Numbered from the stretch's first letter, positions 50,804 to 59,818 are shown. The stretch is DNA of 64,000 bases from UBA8337 sp965658615 (GCA_965658615.1 CBFHSX010000002.1:1-64000), one strand, 5' to 3'. Numbers and translations: made by a program. Notes: generated by a model from the sequence alone, not told the origin.

Positions 50804-51205
50804 ATGAAGCGTCCCGCTCCCGAGGACGGCGCGCTTCACTCCATGGTTCTGACCAGTCTCGATGATGATTTGGCGCAGGACATTATTACCATTGATCTGC
50901 AAGGTAAATCCGCAATAGCCGACCATATGGTCGTCGCCACCGGTCGTTCGCAACGCCATGTCGGCGCGCTGGCAGACCATTTACTGCGCAAGCTGAAAGA
51001 GGCGGGCGAGAAAAACGTCCGCACGGAAGGCCAGAGCACAGGCGATTGGGTGCTGGTCGATGCCGGTGATGTGGTGGTGCATATTTTCCGCGCCGAAGTG
51101 CGTGAATTTTACGGGCTCGAAAAAATGTGGGCACCGGAAGCCGAGGCGCGTGCCTATGCGCCGGAAAAGGGTCTGACCGCCGGCATTGGCGCCGAAACGG
51201 CCTGA
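50804..51205 (+). CDS. rsfS: Ribosome silencing factor RsfS
   Basis: A 133-residue RsfS (DUF143) that binds uL14 and prevents subunit joining. LTSLDDDLAQDIITIDLQGKSAIADHMVVATGRSQRHV, shown in overlapping parts, and GDWVLVDAGDVVVHIFRAEVREFYGLEKMW are diagnostic. The ATG at 50804 has AAGG five bases upstream. An in-frame CTG at 50762, eight bases after TGAGG, is an alternative start adding 14 residues. The 137 bases between nadD and rsfS hold no other gene. Confidence 0.95.
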   Translation: MKRPAPEDGALHSMVLTSLDDDLAQDIITIDLQGKSAIADHMVVATGRSQRHVGALADHLLRKLKEAGEKNVRTEGQSTGDWVLVDAGDVVVHIFRAEVREFYGLEKMWAPEAEARAYAPEKGLTAGIGAETA

Positions 51206-51209
51206 ACCG

Positions 51210-51671
51210 ATGCGCTTGTCAATCCTCGCCGTCGGGCAAATGCGCGGCACGGGTGAGGCTGCGCTTTACGAGACTTACGCCAAACGCATCGCCCAAGCCG
51301 GTCGGCAGATCGGGCTGGATGGTTTGCACGCCACCGAAATCAAAGAGCAAAGCGGCGCCGATGATCGCCTGGCCGCGCATTTGGCCGACCGCGCCAATGC
51401 GTTTATCATCGCGCTGGATGAAACCGGCAAGGATATGAGCAGCCGCCAATTGGCCGATAAAATAGGCGTGTGGCGCGATGATGGGTGCCGCGAACTGGTT
51501 TTCATTATCGGCGCGGCCGATGGCCTGCGCGATGATATCCGTCAACAGGCCAACCTCACCCTGTCTCTCGGCCGGATGACCTGGCCGCATATGCTGGCAC
51601 GCGTGCTGCTGGCGGAACAAATTTATCGCGCCATTTCCATTTTGAGCGGACACCCTTATCATCGCGACTAA
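51210..51671 (+). CDS. rlmH: 23S rRNA (pseudouridine1915-N3)-methyltransferase
   Basis: A 153-residue SPOUT methyltransferase acting on helix 69 of the 70S ribosome. It starts MRLSILAVGQMRG. The knotted SAM site is FIIGAADGL and the C-terminal SLGRMTWPHMLARVLLAEQIYRA ... GHPYHRD (overlapping parts) is the family signature. The ATG at 51210 matches the conserved N-terminus; the frame from 51186 is rejected. The stop overlaps the next start (TAATG). Confidence 0.96.
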   Translation: MRLSILAVGQMRGTGEAALYETYAKRIAQAGRQIGLDGLHATEIKEQSGADDRLAAHLADRANAFIIALDETGKDMSSRQLADKIGVWRDDGCRELVFIIGAADGLRDDIRQQANLTLSLGRMTWPHMLARVLLAEQIYRAISILSGHPYHRD

Positions 51672-52825
51672 TGAATAAAAAACTGCCCCTGCTGATCGTT
51701 TTGTGCCTCGCTTTTGCGGGCCCGCCTGCCATGGCGCAAGACAGTTCCGAAAAAAAGCTCGAGCGGCTTTCCGATGAGATTAAAGACCGCAAAGCCAAGC
51801 AAGCAGCGCTGCAAGCCGAGGCCGAGCGTTTGCGCAAGCAAGCGGCCGGATTGAAAAAACGCGTCATTGCGCTGGCCAAGGATTTGCAAAATATCGATGC
51901 CGAGCGCGACCGGCTGGAAGAACGCCTGTCGGAATTGGCAGTGACGGAAAATCAACTGGACGCCGATTTACAAGAAGACCGCGCCGCGCTATCGCGCTTA
52001 TTGGCCGGCTTGCAAGCCATGCAGCAACAGCCGGCGCCGGCTTTTGCCGTGCATGCGGAGGATGCGCTGCGCGCCGTGCAGGGGGCGTTGACCGTCTCTG
52101 CCGTGGTGCCGCACATGCAAAGCCGCGCCGATGACTTGCGCGATCGCTTGACCGAATTGGCCGCCATTCGCCGCCGCATGGATAAACAATCGGCAGCGCT
52201 CTTGGAGGCGGAAGAAGACGCGGCAACAGCAAGGCGGGATTTGGATGCCGCTTTGGCGCAGAAAAAAGCGGCGGAAGAAAAAACCCGCCAAGATGCCGCC
52301 AGCGAGGCGGCAGCGATCAAACGGCTGGTGCGCGAGGCGCGCGATTTGCGCGATTTGGCGCAAAAACTGACCCGCCGCAATAGCGGCAAAGCGCCGCGTG
52401 TGACCGGCAATGGGGCGTTTTCCCGCGCCCGCGGTCTGGTGCCGCTGCCGGTGCGCGGCGACATAGCAACGCGTTTCGGCGCGCGCAATGAAAATGGCGT
52501 GACACAGCAAGGTGTGTCAATCGCGGCACGGCCCGGCGCCCAAGTCACCGCGCCCTATGACGCGCAGGTTTTATATAGCGGCCCGTTCCGGCAATATGGC
52601 GAGATTGTCATTTTGGGGCTGGAAGGCGGGTTTCAGATGATCCTGGCCGGTCTCACACAAGCCGATGGCTTTGTCGGGCAAGCGCTTTTGGCGGGCGAAC
52701 CGATCGGTGTTTTGGCCGATGAAAATCAATTGGGGGCTTCGTCTTCCGGCCGCAGTCAGCTATATATGGAATTAAGATATAAGGGTGACCCGATCGATCC
52801 GGCGCCCTGGCTTAAACTGGGTTAA
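51671..52825 (+). CDS. EnvC-like murein hydrolase activator (degenerate LytM)
   Basis: A 384-residue exported protein: signal peptide (ending GPPAMAQ), a long coiled coil over about residues 25-110 and 160-235, then an M23/LytM domain from about 265. The zinc ligands are lost: the HxxxD position reads QQGVSIAA and the HxH position reads SQLYMEL. This matches EnvC, which activates amidases and does not cut peptidoglycan itself. It is coupled to rlmH upstream, with ctpA 41 bases downstream, a common alphaproteobacterial order. Confidence 0.88.
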   Translation: MNKKLPLLIVLCLAFAGPPAMAQDSSEKKLERLSDEIKDRKAKQAALQAEAERLRKQAAGLKKRVIALAKDLQNIDAERDRLEERLSELAVTENQLDADLQEDRAALSRLLAGLQAMQQQPAPAFAVHAEDALRAVQGALTVSAVVPHMQSRADDLRDRLTELAAIRRRMDKQSAALLEAEEDAATARRDLDAALAQKKAAEEKTRQDAASEAAAIKRLVREARDLRDLAQKLTRRNSGKAPRVTGNGAFSRARGLVPLPVRGDIATRFGARNENGVTQQGVSIAARPGAQVTAPYDAQVLYSGPFRQYGEIVILGLEGGFQMILAGLTQADGFVGQALLAGEPIGVLADENQLGASSSGRSQLYMELRYKGDPIDPAPWLKLG

Positions 52826-52866
52826 AACAGGCCGCTGCGCCCGCGGGCCACCGGAAAGGCAAAAAG

Positions 52867-54189
52867 ATGAAACACATATTGCGCGCAAGCCTTGCATTGG
52901 CGTTTTTGTTGGCAAGTACGCCGGCTGCTTTGGCGACACAGGATGACGAGCGTGAGCTTTACGAACAATTGACCTTGTTTGGCGATGTGCTGGAACAGGT
53001 GCGGCGCAATTACGTCGACGCGCCCTCCGATAAAGAGCTCATCGAGGCGGCGCTATCGGGCATGATGACCTCTTTGGACCCGCACAGCTCATATATGCCG
53101 CCGAAAAATTTCGAGGATATGCAAGTCGAGACCAAGGGCGAATTTGGCGGGCTTGGCATTGAAGTGACGATGGAAAACGGTCTGGTGAAAGTCATTGCGC
53201 CGATCGATGACACACCGGCCAGCCGCGCCGGCATGCGGCCCAATGATTTGATCTCCGAGCTGGACGGCAAGCCGATTATGGGCCTTACCCTGTCGGATGC
53301 GGTGGAGTTGATGCGCGGGAAAAAAGGCACCCCGATTACGCTGACTGTGCTGCGCGAGGGCGAGGATGAGCCGCTGGAGATTCGCATTGTGCGCGACACC
53401 ATCCGCATTCGCGCCGTGCGCACGCGCATTGAAGGCCCGCAGGAAAACATTGCCTATATTCGCCTGACGACCTTTAACCAGCAGACCACGAAAAACCTCA
53501 AAAAAGCCTTTAACGAGCTGCCGGCCGAGATCGGCGGCAAGGATTTGGCCGGTTATATTATCGATCTCAGAAACAATCCCGGCGGCCTGCTGCGCGAGGC
53601 CATTTCCGTCTCTGACACCATGCTGGATCGCGGCGAGATTGTTTCAACACGCGGGCGCAATGATGATGACAGTTCGCGCTTTTCGGCACGGCGCGGCGAT
53701 ATGGCCAAGGGGCTACCGATTATTGTGATGATTAATGGCGGCTCGGCATCGGCCTCGGAAATTGTCGCCGGCGCGCTGCAGGACCATCATCGCGCCATTA
53801 TTTTGGGCACGCAAAGCTTCGGCAAGGGCTCGGTGCAATCGATTATGCCGCTCGGCAATAATGGCGCGCTGCGCATGACCACGGCGCGTTATTTCACCCC
53901 GTCGGGCCGCTCTATCCAGGCCAAAGGCATCACGCCGGATATTCTGGCCGAACAAGAATTGCCGGAAAATCTGAAAAACCGCAAAGGCCGCCGCGAGGCC
54001 GATTTGCGCGGCGCGCTTGACGGCAAGGATATTGACGGCTCCTCAAATAGCGAACCGGAAAAGAAAAAGCGCAAAAACGCCATTGCCTTCATCCCGCCGG
54101 AGCCGGCCGATGACGCACAATTGCAAAAAGCCATCCAGATTCTGCTCGGCCTGCAAAAAGCCGCAGCGGGCGAGATCCCGGCGTCGTAA
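52867..54189 (+). CDS. ctpA: S41 carboxy-terminal processing protease
   Basis: A 440-residue periplasmic protease with a signal peptide (ending TPAALAT). The S41 N-terminal segment is followed by a PDZ domain (about 85-170, with GGLGIEVTMENG and ASRAGMRPNDLI). The catalytic Ser is in GGSASASEIVAGAL and the Lys in FGKGSVQ. A Lys-rich, low-complexity segment (about 385-410) precedes the C-terminus. CtpA proteases process envelope proteins and control peptidoglycan hydrolases, which suits its place after the EnvC-like gene. Confidence 0.95.
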   Translation: MKHILRASLALAFLLASTPAALATQDDERELYEQLTLFGDVLEQVRRNYVDAPSDKELIEAALSGMMTSLDPHSSYMPPKNFEDMQVETKGEFGGLGIEVTMENGLVKVIAPIDDTPASRAGMRPNDLISELDGKPIMGLTLSDAVELMRGKKGTPITLTVLREGEDEPLEIRIVRDTIRIRAVRTRIEGPQENIAYIRLTTFNQQTTKNLKKAFNELPAEIGGKDLAGYIIDLRNNPGGLLREAISVSDTMLDRGEIVSTRGRNDDDSSRFSARRGDMAKGLPIIVMINGGSASASEIVAGALQDHHRAIILGTQSFGKGSVQSIMPLGNNGALRMTTARYFTPSGRSIQAKGITPDILAEQELPENLKNRKGRREADLRGALDGKDIDGSSNSEPEKKKRKNAIAFIPPEPADDAQLQKAIQILLGLQKAAAGEIPAS

Positions 54190-54191
54190 TC

Positions 54192-54731
54192 ATGGCTGAG
54201 ACGACCTCGCGCTATGCAGTGCCGGATTTCCCGCCCGGGCATCCGGCTCTTAAATTGAGCTATCGGCCCTGCGCCGGTGTGGTGCTGTTTAATCATGAGG
54301 GCAAAGTGTTTTGCGGCAAACGCCGGGCCGATAAGCTGCCGGCCGACGCGCCGCTTTGGCAATTGCCGCAAGGCGGCATTGACGAGGGCGAGACGCCTTT
54401 AGTGGCTGCTTTTCGCGAACTGGCTGAGGAAACCGGCGTTACCCAAGCAGAGCTGCTCTACGAACTGCCCGATTGGCTGGCCTATGACCTACCGGCCGAT
54501 CTTATCGGCACGGCTCTGAAAGGCAAGTTTCGCGGCCAGAAGCAGAAATGGTTCGCCATGCGGTTTTTGGGACGCGATGCGGATATTGATCTGGCGGCGC
54601 ATACACAAATCGAATTTGACGATTGGGCGTGGCGCACGCTGGATGAATGTGTCGATTTGGTCATTGATTTCAAAAAGCCGATATATGCCGAGCTGGCCCG
54701 CCGCTTCGCCTTTCTGGCACAGGATTTATAA
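54192..54731 (+). CDS. rppH: RNA pyrophosphohydrolase
   Basis: A 179-residue Nudix hydrolase that removes pyrophosphate from mRNA 5' ends to trigger decay (IalA/InvA type in alphaproteobacteria). The RPCAGVVLFN and CGKRR start is typical, with WQLPQGGIDEGET and the Nudix box continuing AAFRELAEETG. KGKFRGQKQKWFAMRFLG is also diagnostic. It begins three bases after the ctpA stop and overlaps the oxygenase start. Confidence 0.94.
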   Translation: MAETTSRYAVPDFPPGHPALKLSYRPCAGVVLFNHEGKVFCGKRRADKLPADAPLWQLPQGGIDEGETPLVAAFRELAEETGVTQAELLYELPDWLAYDLPADLIGTALKGKFRGQKQKWFAMRFLGRDADIDLAAHTQIEFDDWAWRTLDECVDLVIDFKKPIYAELARRFAFLAQDL

Positions 54732-55681
54732 TGCGCGTACCGGTCATTGATTTTGCCGGCTTTGCTGATGGCGCGCCGGGCGCACGCCAAAGCGTGGCCG
54801 ATGCAATCGGCGCGGCGTGCCGCGATACCGGCTTTTTCGTGCTGGCCAATCATGGGTTGGAGCGTCGGGTCAGTGATGCGGCATTTGACGCAGCGGCAGC
54901 GTTTTTCGACCTGCCCGTGGCTGAGAAACAAAAGATTTCCATCGATCAATCGCCCTGCCATCGGGGCTGGTATGGCCTCGGCGGCGAGGTGCTGGATGCC
55001 CGCACGCAACCGGCGGGGGATATGAAAGAGGGGCTGAAAATCGGCCGCGATCTGCCGCTCGATCACCCTATGGTGGTGGCGCAGACGCCGCTTCACGGAC
55101 CTAATCAATGGCCTGACAATGCCGATTTTATCGCCATTATGAAGGCTTGCTATGCGGCTTGCGAGACGCTGTCGCGCCAGATTATGCAGGCCTTTGCTCT
55201 GTCGCTCGGGCTGGCTGATGATTATTTTGCGCCGATGCTGAAACTGCCCATGGCGACCCTATCGCCGCTGCGCTACCCGCCGCAAAACGGCGCGGATATT
55301 GGCGCCGGTGCGCATACGGATTTCGGCTGCCTGACGCTCTTGCTGCAGCGCGATGAGGCGGGACTGGAAATTCAATTGCCGGATGGTGACTGGCTGGCCC
55401 TGCCTTGCGCGCCGCAGCAGATTATCGTGAATATTGGTGATATGATGGCGCGCTGGAGCAATAATCGCTATGCCTCGACGCGCCACCGCGTGGTCAATAA
55501 AAGCGGCAGGGCGCGGCACAGCATGGCGTTTTTCTTCGATCCCGATGCCGACGCCGATCTGTCGCCTCTGCCCGGTTGTTTGGCCGCCGGTGACACGCCG
55601 CATTTTCCACCTGCCAGCTGCCTTGAGCATTTATTGATGAAAATCGATGCCAGCTTTGCCTATCGCCAGGAGACATTATGA
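54731..55681 (+). CDS. 2-oxoglutarate/Fe(II) oxygenase, isopenicillin N synthase family
   Basis: A 316-residue oxygenase. The N-terminal DIOX_N-type domain starts VPVIDFAGF. The iron triad is His and Asp in GAHTDFGCLTLL and His in STRHRVVN, and the 2-oxoglutarate arginine is in RHSMAFFF. The fold and length match the IPNS-like family of diverse small-molecule oxygenases; the name does not imply antibiotic synthesis. It is translationally coupled to both rppH (TAATG) and purU (ATGA). Coupling to purU hints at demethylation feeding one-carbon metabolism, which is speculation. Confidence 0.85.
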   Translation: MRVPVIDFAGFADGAPGARQSVADAIGAACRDTGFFVLANHGLERRVSDAAFDAAAAFFDLPVAEKQKISIDQSPCHRGWYGLGGEVLDARTQPAGDMKEGLKIGRDLPLDHPMVVAQTPLHGPNQWPDNADFIAIMKACYAACETLSRQIMQAFALSLGLADDYFAPMLKLPMATLSPLRYPPQNGADIGAGAHTDFGCLTLLLQRDEAGLEIQLPDGDWLALPCAPQQIIVNIGDMMARWSNNRYASTRHRVVNKSGRARHSMAFFFDPDADADLSPLPGCLAAGDTPHFPPASCLEHLLMKIDASFAYRQETL

Positions 55682-56517
55682 ACAAATATATCCTCAGCCT
55701 TTCCTGCCCCGACCGGGCCGGCATTGTCGCCGCCATCAGCACAGTCTTATCTGATAGCGGTTTGAATATTGTTGAAAGCCAGCAATATGGCGATAGCGAA
55801 ACCGGCCGGTTTTTCATGCGCATCGGCTTTGAGGGCATGATTGAGCTGGCCGCCGCGCAGGCCCTTATCGAGGGCCCGGCGCGCAGCTTCGATATGGAGT
55901 GGCAATTATTCGATGCAGCGCATCGCCCGCGGGTGCTCGTGCTTTTGTCGAAATTCGACCATTGCCTGATCGATTTGATTTATCGCCAGCAAGTCGGCAG
56001 CCTTAAAATGGATATTGCCGCGATTGCGTCGAACCATAATGTCGGCCAAAGCTGGGCCGAGGGGGCGGGGCTGCCCTATCATAAGCTTGGCGGGCGCGAG
56101 ACCAAGGCCGAAAACGAGGCGCGGCTCAGCCAAATTATTGCCGATGAGGGCATTGAGCTGGTCATATTGGCGCGCTATATGCAAATTCTGACAGCTGATT
56201 TTGTCGCCGCGCATGGCGGACGCATTATCAATATCCATCATAGCTTTCTGCCCAGCTTTAAAGGTGCCGAGCCCTATAGCCAAGCGCATCAGCGCGGCGT
56301 CAAGCTGATCGGCGCCACGGCGCATTTCGTCACTGCTGATTTGGATGAGGGGCAGATTATCGCCCAAGGCGTCGAGCCGGTGCGCCATGACATGTCAGTC
56401 GCCGATTTTATCGATGTCGGGCGCGATACGGAGCGGCGTACATTGGCCCGCGCCGTCAATGCGTTTATCGAGCGTCGCGTGTTTATGAACGGCCAGAAAA
56501 CCGTCGTTTTTGACTGA
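55678..56517 (+). CDS. purU: Formyltetrahydrofolate deformylase
   Basis: A 279-residue PurU that hydrolyses 10-formyltetrahydrofolate to formate and tetrahydrofolate. An N-terminal ACT domain (LSCPDRAGIVAAIS, about 1-80) is followed by the formyltransferase fold with INIHHSFLPSFKGAEPY (Asn and His) and ADLDEGQIIAQ (Asp). The ACT domain implies control by methionine or glycine, as in E. coli. It ends the rsfS-to-purU run. Confidence 0.95.
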   Translation: MNKYILSLSCPDRAGIVAAISTVLSDSGLNIVESQQYGDSETGRFFMRIGFEGMIELAAAQALIEGPARSFDMEWQLFDAAHRPRVLVLLSKFDHCLIDLIYRQQVGSLKMDIAAIASNHNVGQSWAEGAGLPYHKLGGRETKAENEARLSQIIADEGIELVILARYMQILTADFVAAHGGRIINIHHSFLPSFKGAEPYSQAHQRGVKLIGATAHFVTADLDEGQIIAQGVEPVRHDMSVADFIDVGRDTERRTLARAVNAFIERRVFMNGQKTVVFD

Positions 56518-56542
56518 TTGTTAAAACTGAACGCGCCCTATT

Positions 56543-56589
56543 ATACAAATATTTTTGGAATTCAAAATATTTCCATATGATATTTGTAT
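56543..56589 (+). promoter_or_regulatory. cysD promoter flanked by inverted repeat
   Basis: ATACAAATAT (56543-56552) and ATATTTGTAT (56580-56589) are perfect inverted copies 27 bases apart. Between them, TTGGAA (56555-56560) and TGATAT (56578-56583) are spaced 17 bases as a promoter, so the repeats bracket it and the right copy overlaps the -10. The region is much richer in A and T than its surroundings. A dedicated sulfur-response operator is an inference. Confidence 0.5.
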
Positions 56590-56638
56590 TTTATGTATTT
56601 CTGGGCTAAAAAGCGACAAAGATACGGAGGCGTGCGAT

Positions 56639-57535
56639 ATGGAACTGACCCATTTGCAGCGGCTGGAAGCCGAAAGCATTCAAATTATGCGTGAAGTGGT
56701 GGCCGAGGCAGAAAAGCCGGTCATGCTATATAGCGTCGGCAAAGACAGCGCCGCCATGCTGCATGTCGCCAAAAAAGCGTTTTTTCCGTCGCCGCCGCCC
56801 TTTCCCTTGCTGCATGTCGATACGACGTGGAAGTTTCGCGATATGTATGCCTTGCGCGAAAAAGCCGCGCACGATGCCGGTATGGAATTGCTGGTGCATC
56901 AAAACCCGGAAGCCAAGGAACAAGGGATTAACCCATTTGACCATGGCAGCCTGCATACGGATATGTGGAAGACGCAAGGTCTGAAGCAAGCGCTCGATCA
57001 CTATGGTTTCGATGTCGCCTTTGGCGGCGCGCGCCGCGATGAAGAAAAATCGCGGGCCAAGGAACGTGTGTTTTCCTTCCGCTCGCAAAACCATCGGTGG
57101 GACCCGAAAAACCAGCGGCCGGAATTATGGAATCTGTATAATGCTCAAAAAGCCAAGGGCGAGAGCATTCGCGTGTTTCCCATGTCGAACTGGACCGAGC
57201 TCGATATTTGGCAATATATCCATTTGGAGAATATCGAGATTGTGCCGCTTTATTACGCCGCGCCGCGCCCGACGGTTGAACGCGACGGCATGTTGCTCAT
57301 GGTCGATGATGAGCGCTTCCCGTTAAAAGACGGCGAAGTGCCGGTTGAGCGCTCCATCCGCTTCCGCACTTTGGGCTGTTACCCGCTGACCGGCGCGGTA
57401 GAAAGCAGCGCCGCCACACTGCCCGAAATCATCCAAGAAATGCTCTTAACCACCACATCGGAACGCCAAGGCCGCGCCATTGACCATGATGCGAGCGCCT
57501 CGATGGAAAAGAAAAAACAAGAGGGGTATTTCTAA
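56639..57535 (+). CDS. cysD: Sulfate adenylyltransferase subunit 2
   Basis: A 298-residue CysD that forms adenosine 5'-phosphosulfate from sulfate and ATP. The PP-loop is LYSVGKDSAAMLH. FGGARRDEEKSRAKERVFSFR (overlapping parts) and the C-terminal FRTLGCYPLTGA are diagnostic. The ATG at 56639 has GGAGG eight bases upstream; the frame back to 56555 runs through the promoter and is rejected. The stop overlaps the cysNC start (TAATG). Confidence 0.96.
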   Translation: MELTHLQRLEAESIQIMREVVAEAEKPVMLYSVGKDSAAMLHVAKKAFFPSPPPFPLLHVDTTWKFRDMYALREKAAHDAGMELLVHQNPEAKEQGINPFDHGSLHTDMWKTQGLKQALDHYGFDVAFGGARRDEEKSRAKERVFSFRSQNHRWDPKNQRPELWNLYNAQKAKGESIRVFPMSNWTELDIWQYIHLENIEIVPLYYAAPRPTVERDGMLLMVDDERFPLKDGEVPVERSIRFRTLGCYPLTGAVESSAATLPEIIQEMLLTTTSERQGRAIDHDASASMEKKKQEGYF

Positions 57536-59475
57536 TGGCCAAGGATAGTGGGATTGAGAGTGAGATTTACAAAGCCGATGCGCTGATTGCGGAAGATATT
57601 GACGCCTATCTGGAGACGCACCAGCACAAATCCATGCTGCGCTTTATTACCTGCGGCTCGGTTGATGACGGCAAATCGACGCTTATCGGGCGGCTTTTAT
57701 ACGACAGCAAGATGATTTTTGAAGACCAGCTTGCCAGCCTTGAAGCCGATAGCAAGAGATTGGGCACACAAGGACAAGAGATCGATTTCGCCCTATTGGT
57801 CGATGGTCTGGCGGCCGAGCGCGAACAGGGCATTACCATTGATGTCGCCTATCGGTTTTTCGCTACGCAAAAACGCAAATTCATTGTCGCCGACACGCCG
57901 GGCCATGAGCAATATACGCGCAATATGGTGACCGGTGCCTCGACCGCCGATCTGGCAATTATTCTGATCGATGCGCGCCAAGGCGTGCTGACCCAAACGC
58001 GACGGCATAGCTTTCTTGTCCACCTTATGGGCATTAAGCAGATTGTGCTGGCGGTCAATAAAATGGATCTGGTTGATTATAGCCAGGCGCGTTTTGACGA
58101 GATTGTCGCCGATTATCGCAGCTTCGCCGATGCCGCCGGCATTGGTGATTTTACCGCCATCCCGCTTTCCGGTCTGGCCGGCGATAATGTGACGGCAAAC
58201 AGTGCCAATATGGCGTGGTATGACGGCCCGGCGCTGATGCCACATTTGGAAGATGTGCCGCTGGACAACGCGCAAGGCTCTGGCGGGGATTTCCTTATGC
58301 CGGTGCAATGGGTCAATCGCCCCAATCTCGATTTTCGTGGCTTTGCCGGACAAATCGCCGCCGGCAGCGTGAAGCCGGGCGATAATGTGCGTATTGTGCC
58401 ATCGGGCAAAAACACCAGCATTAAATCAATTGTCACTATGGCGGCAGATGGCAGCCGCCTCGATCTTGATCGGGCGCAAGCCGGACAATCGGTGACGTTG
58501 ACGCTCGAGGATGAGGTGGATTGCTCGCGCGGCGATGTCATCGCCCATGCCGACACGCCGCCCGGTGCAGCCGACCAATTTGAGGCCAGCATTGTCTGGA
58601 TGGATGAACAAGCGCTCTTACCGGGGCGCCAATATGCCATGAAAATCGGCACGCAAACCGTCAATGCCAGTATTAACGCGCCAAAATATGTCATTAATGT
58701 CAATGACCTACAGCATTTGGCCGCGAAAACGCTGCAGTTGAACGATATTGGCGTCACCGAATTGCGCACTGATAAGCCGGTGGTCTTTACCGCCTTTGGC
58801 GAGACACCGGCGCTTGGCAGTTTCATCCTCATTGACAAAATGACCCATGCGACGGTTGCCGCCGGCATGCTGCATTTCGCCCTCAGGCGGGCGCAAAATG
58901 TGCATTGGCAAGCCGCCGATATTGACCGCGCCGCCCATGCCGGATTGAAAAACCAAAAGCCGCTTGTCCTCTGGTTTACCGGCCTATCGGGATCGGGCAA
59001 ATCGACCATTGCCAATGAGGTTGAAAAACGTCTGCACATAATGAACCGCCACACCATGCTGCTGGATGGTGATAATGTGCGCCACGGGCTGAACAAGGAT
59101 TTGGGCTTTACCGAAGCCGATCGGGTGGAAAATATCCGCCGCATTGGCGAGGTCGCCAAATTAATGACCGATGCCGGGCTGATTGTGCTGACCGCCTTTA
59201 TTTCACCGTTCCGCGCCGAGCGCGACATGGTGCGGGCCATGTTGCCGGAAGGCGAGTTTGTCGAGATTTTTGTCGATACGCCGCTTGAGGTCGCCGAGGC
59301 CCGCGATGTCAAAGGGCTGTATAAAAAAGCCCGCGCCGGGGAGCTGAAAAACTTCACCGGCATTGATAGCCCTTATGAGGCTCCCGAAGCTGCCGAGATA
59401 CGGGTCAATACGACAGAAAAATCTGCCGCCGAAGCGGCTGATGAGATTATCAGAGGATTAATTGGCCGCATTTAG
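57535..59475 (+). CDS. cysNC: Bifunctional sulfate adenylyltransferase subunit 1 / adenylylsulfate kinase
   Basis: A 646-residue fusion. CysN (about 1-445) is an EF-Tu-like GTPase with G1 GSVDDGKST, G3 DTPGHEQYTRN and G4 NKMD, which drives the CysD reaction. CysC (about 460-646) has the P-loop GLSGSGKST and makes PAPS, with DGDNVRHGLNKDLGF and a late SPYEAPEAAEI. The fusion channels APS from synthesis to phosphorylation. With cysD it forms a two-gene sulfate-activation operon; the reductases are elsewhere. Confidence 0.96.
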   Translation: MAKDSGIESEIYKADALIAEDIDAYLETHQHKSMLRFITCGSVDDGKSTLIGRLLYDSKMIFEDQLASLEADSKRLGTQGQEIDFALLVDGLAAEREQGITIDVAYRFFATQKRKFIVADTPGHEQYTRNMVTGASTADLAIILIDARQGVLTQTRRHSFLVHLMGIKQIVLAVNKMDLVDYSQARFDEIVADYRSFADAAGIGDFTAIPLSGLAGDNVTANSANMAWYDGPALMPHLEDVPLDNAQGSGGDFLMPVQWVNRPNLDFRGFAGQIAAGSVKPGDNVRIVPSGKNTSIKSIVTMAADGSRLDLDRAQAGQSVTLTLEDEVDCSRGDVIAHADTPPGAADQFEASIVWMDEQALLPGRQYAMKIGTQTVNASINAPKYVINVNDLQHLAAKTLQLNDIGVTELRTDKPVVFTAFGETPALGSFILIDKMTHATVAAGMLHFALRRAQNVHWQAADIDRAAHAGLKNQKPLVLWFTGLSGSGKSTIANEVEKRLHIMNRHTMLLDGDNVRHGLNKDLGFTEADRVENIRRIGEVAKLMTDAGLIVLTAFISPFRAERDMVRAMLPEGEFVEIFVDTPLEVAEARDVKGLYKKARAGELKNFTGIDSPYEAPEAAEIRVNTTEKSAAEAADEIIRGLIGRI

Positions 59476-59480
59476 CCAAT

Positions 59481-59518
59481 AAAAAGGGCGCCGCCTCGAA
59501 AGAGGGGCGCCCGTTTTA
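59481..59518. terminator. Bidirectional terminator between cysNC and atpC
   Basis: GGGCG pairs with CGCCC and CCTC with GAGG around a GAAA loop. A run of A precedes it and a run of T follows, so the hairpin can end transcription from both convergent operons. Confidence 0.88.
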
Positions 59519-59534
59519 GGTTCATTGAAAGCGC

Positions 59535-59795
59535 TTACGCTTCGCTGATCGTTTCGGCCAATACCGTAACGCCCTCGGGTGTTACATCGGCAAAGCCACC
59601 ATCCAGCTCATAGCTTTGCGTGGTGCCGTCATTTTCAACCACTAATGTGCCCGGGCGGATCATCGCCATGACCGGGCTGTGATTGGGCAGCACGCCGAAA
59701 TCGCCTTCGCTGCCCGGGATCTGTACGCTATCGACTTCAGCCGATACCACCAGACGCTCGGGGCTTACCAGATCAAATTTCAGCTTATTGGCCAT
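59535..59795 (-). CDS. atpC: ATP synthase epsilon subunit, short form
   Basis: An 86-residue epsilon subunit, which connects the gamma shaft to the c-ring. The beta-sandwich domain is complete: LKFDLVSPERLVVSAEVDSVQIPG, GDFGVLPNHSPVMAMIRPG and the closing VTVLAETISEA. The C-terminal two-helix domain (about 45 residues in E. coli), which inhibits ATP hydrolysis, is absent. Many alphaproteobacteria use a separate zeta inhibitor, so the loss may be tolerated. Last gene of the atpHAGDC operon. Confidence 0.93.
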   Translation of the reverse strand: MANKLKFDLVSPERLVVSAEVDSVQIPGSEGDFGVLPNHSPVMAMIRPGTLVVENDGTTQSYELDGGFADVTPEGVTVLAETISEA

Positions 59796-59818
59796 CAGAC
59801 TATCCTATTTAAAGCGCC

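Noticed and set aside
51671..52825. EnvC-like protein considered as an active M23 endopeptidase
   Set aside because: The zinc-binding His and Asp and the HxH motif are absent.
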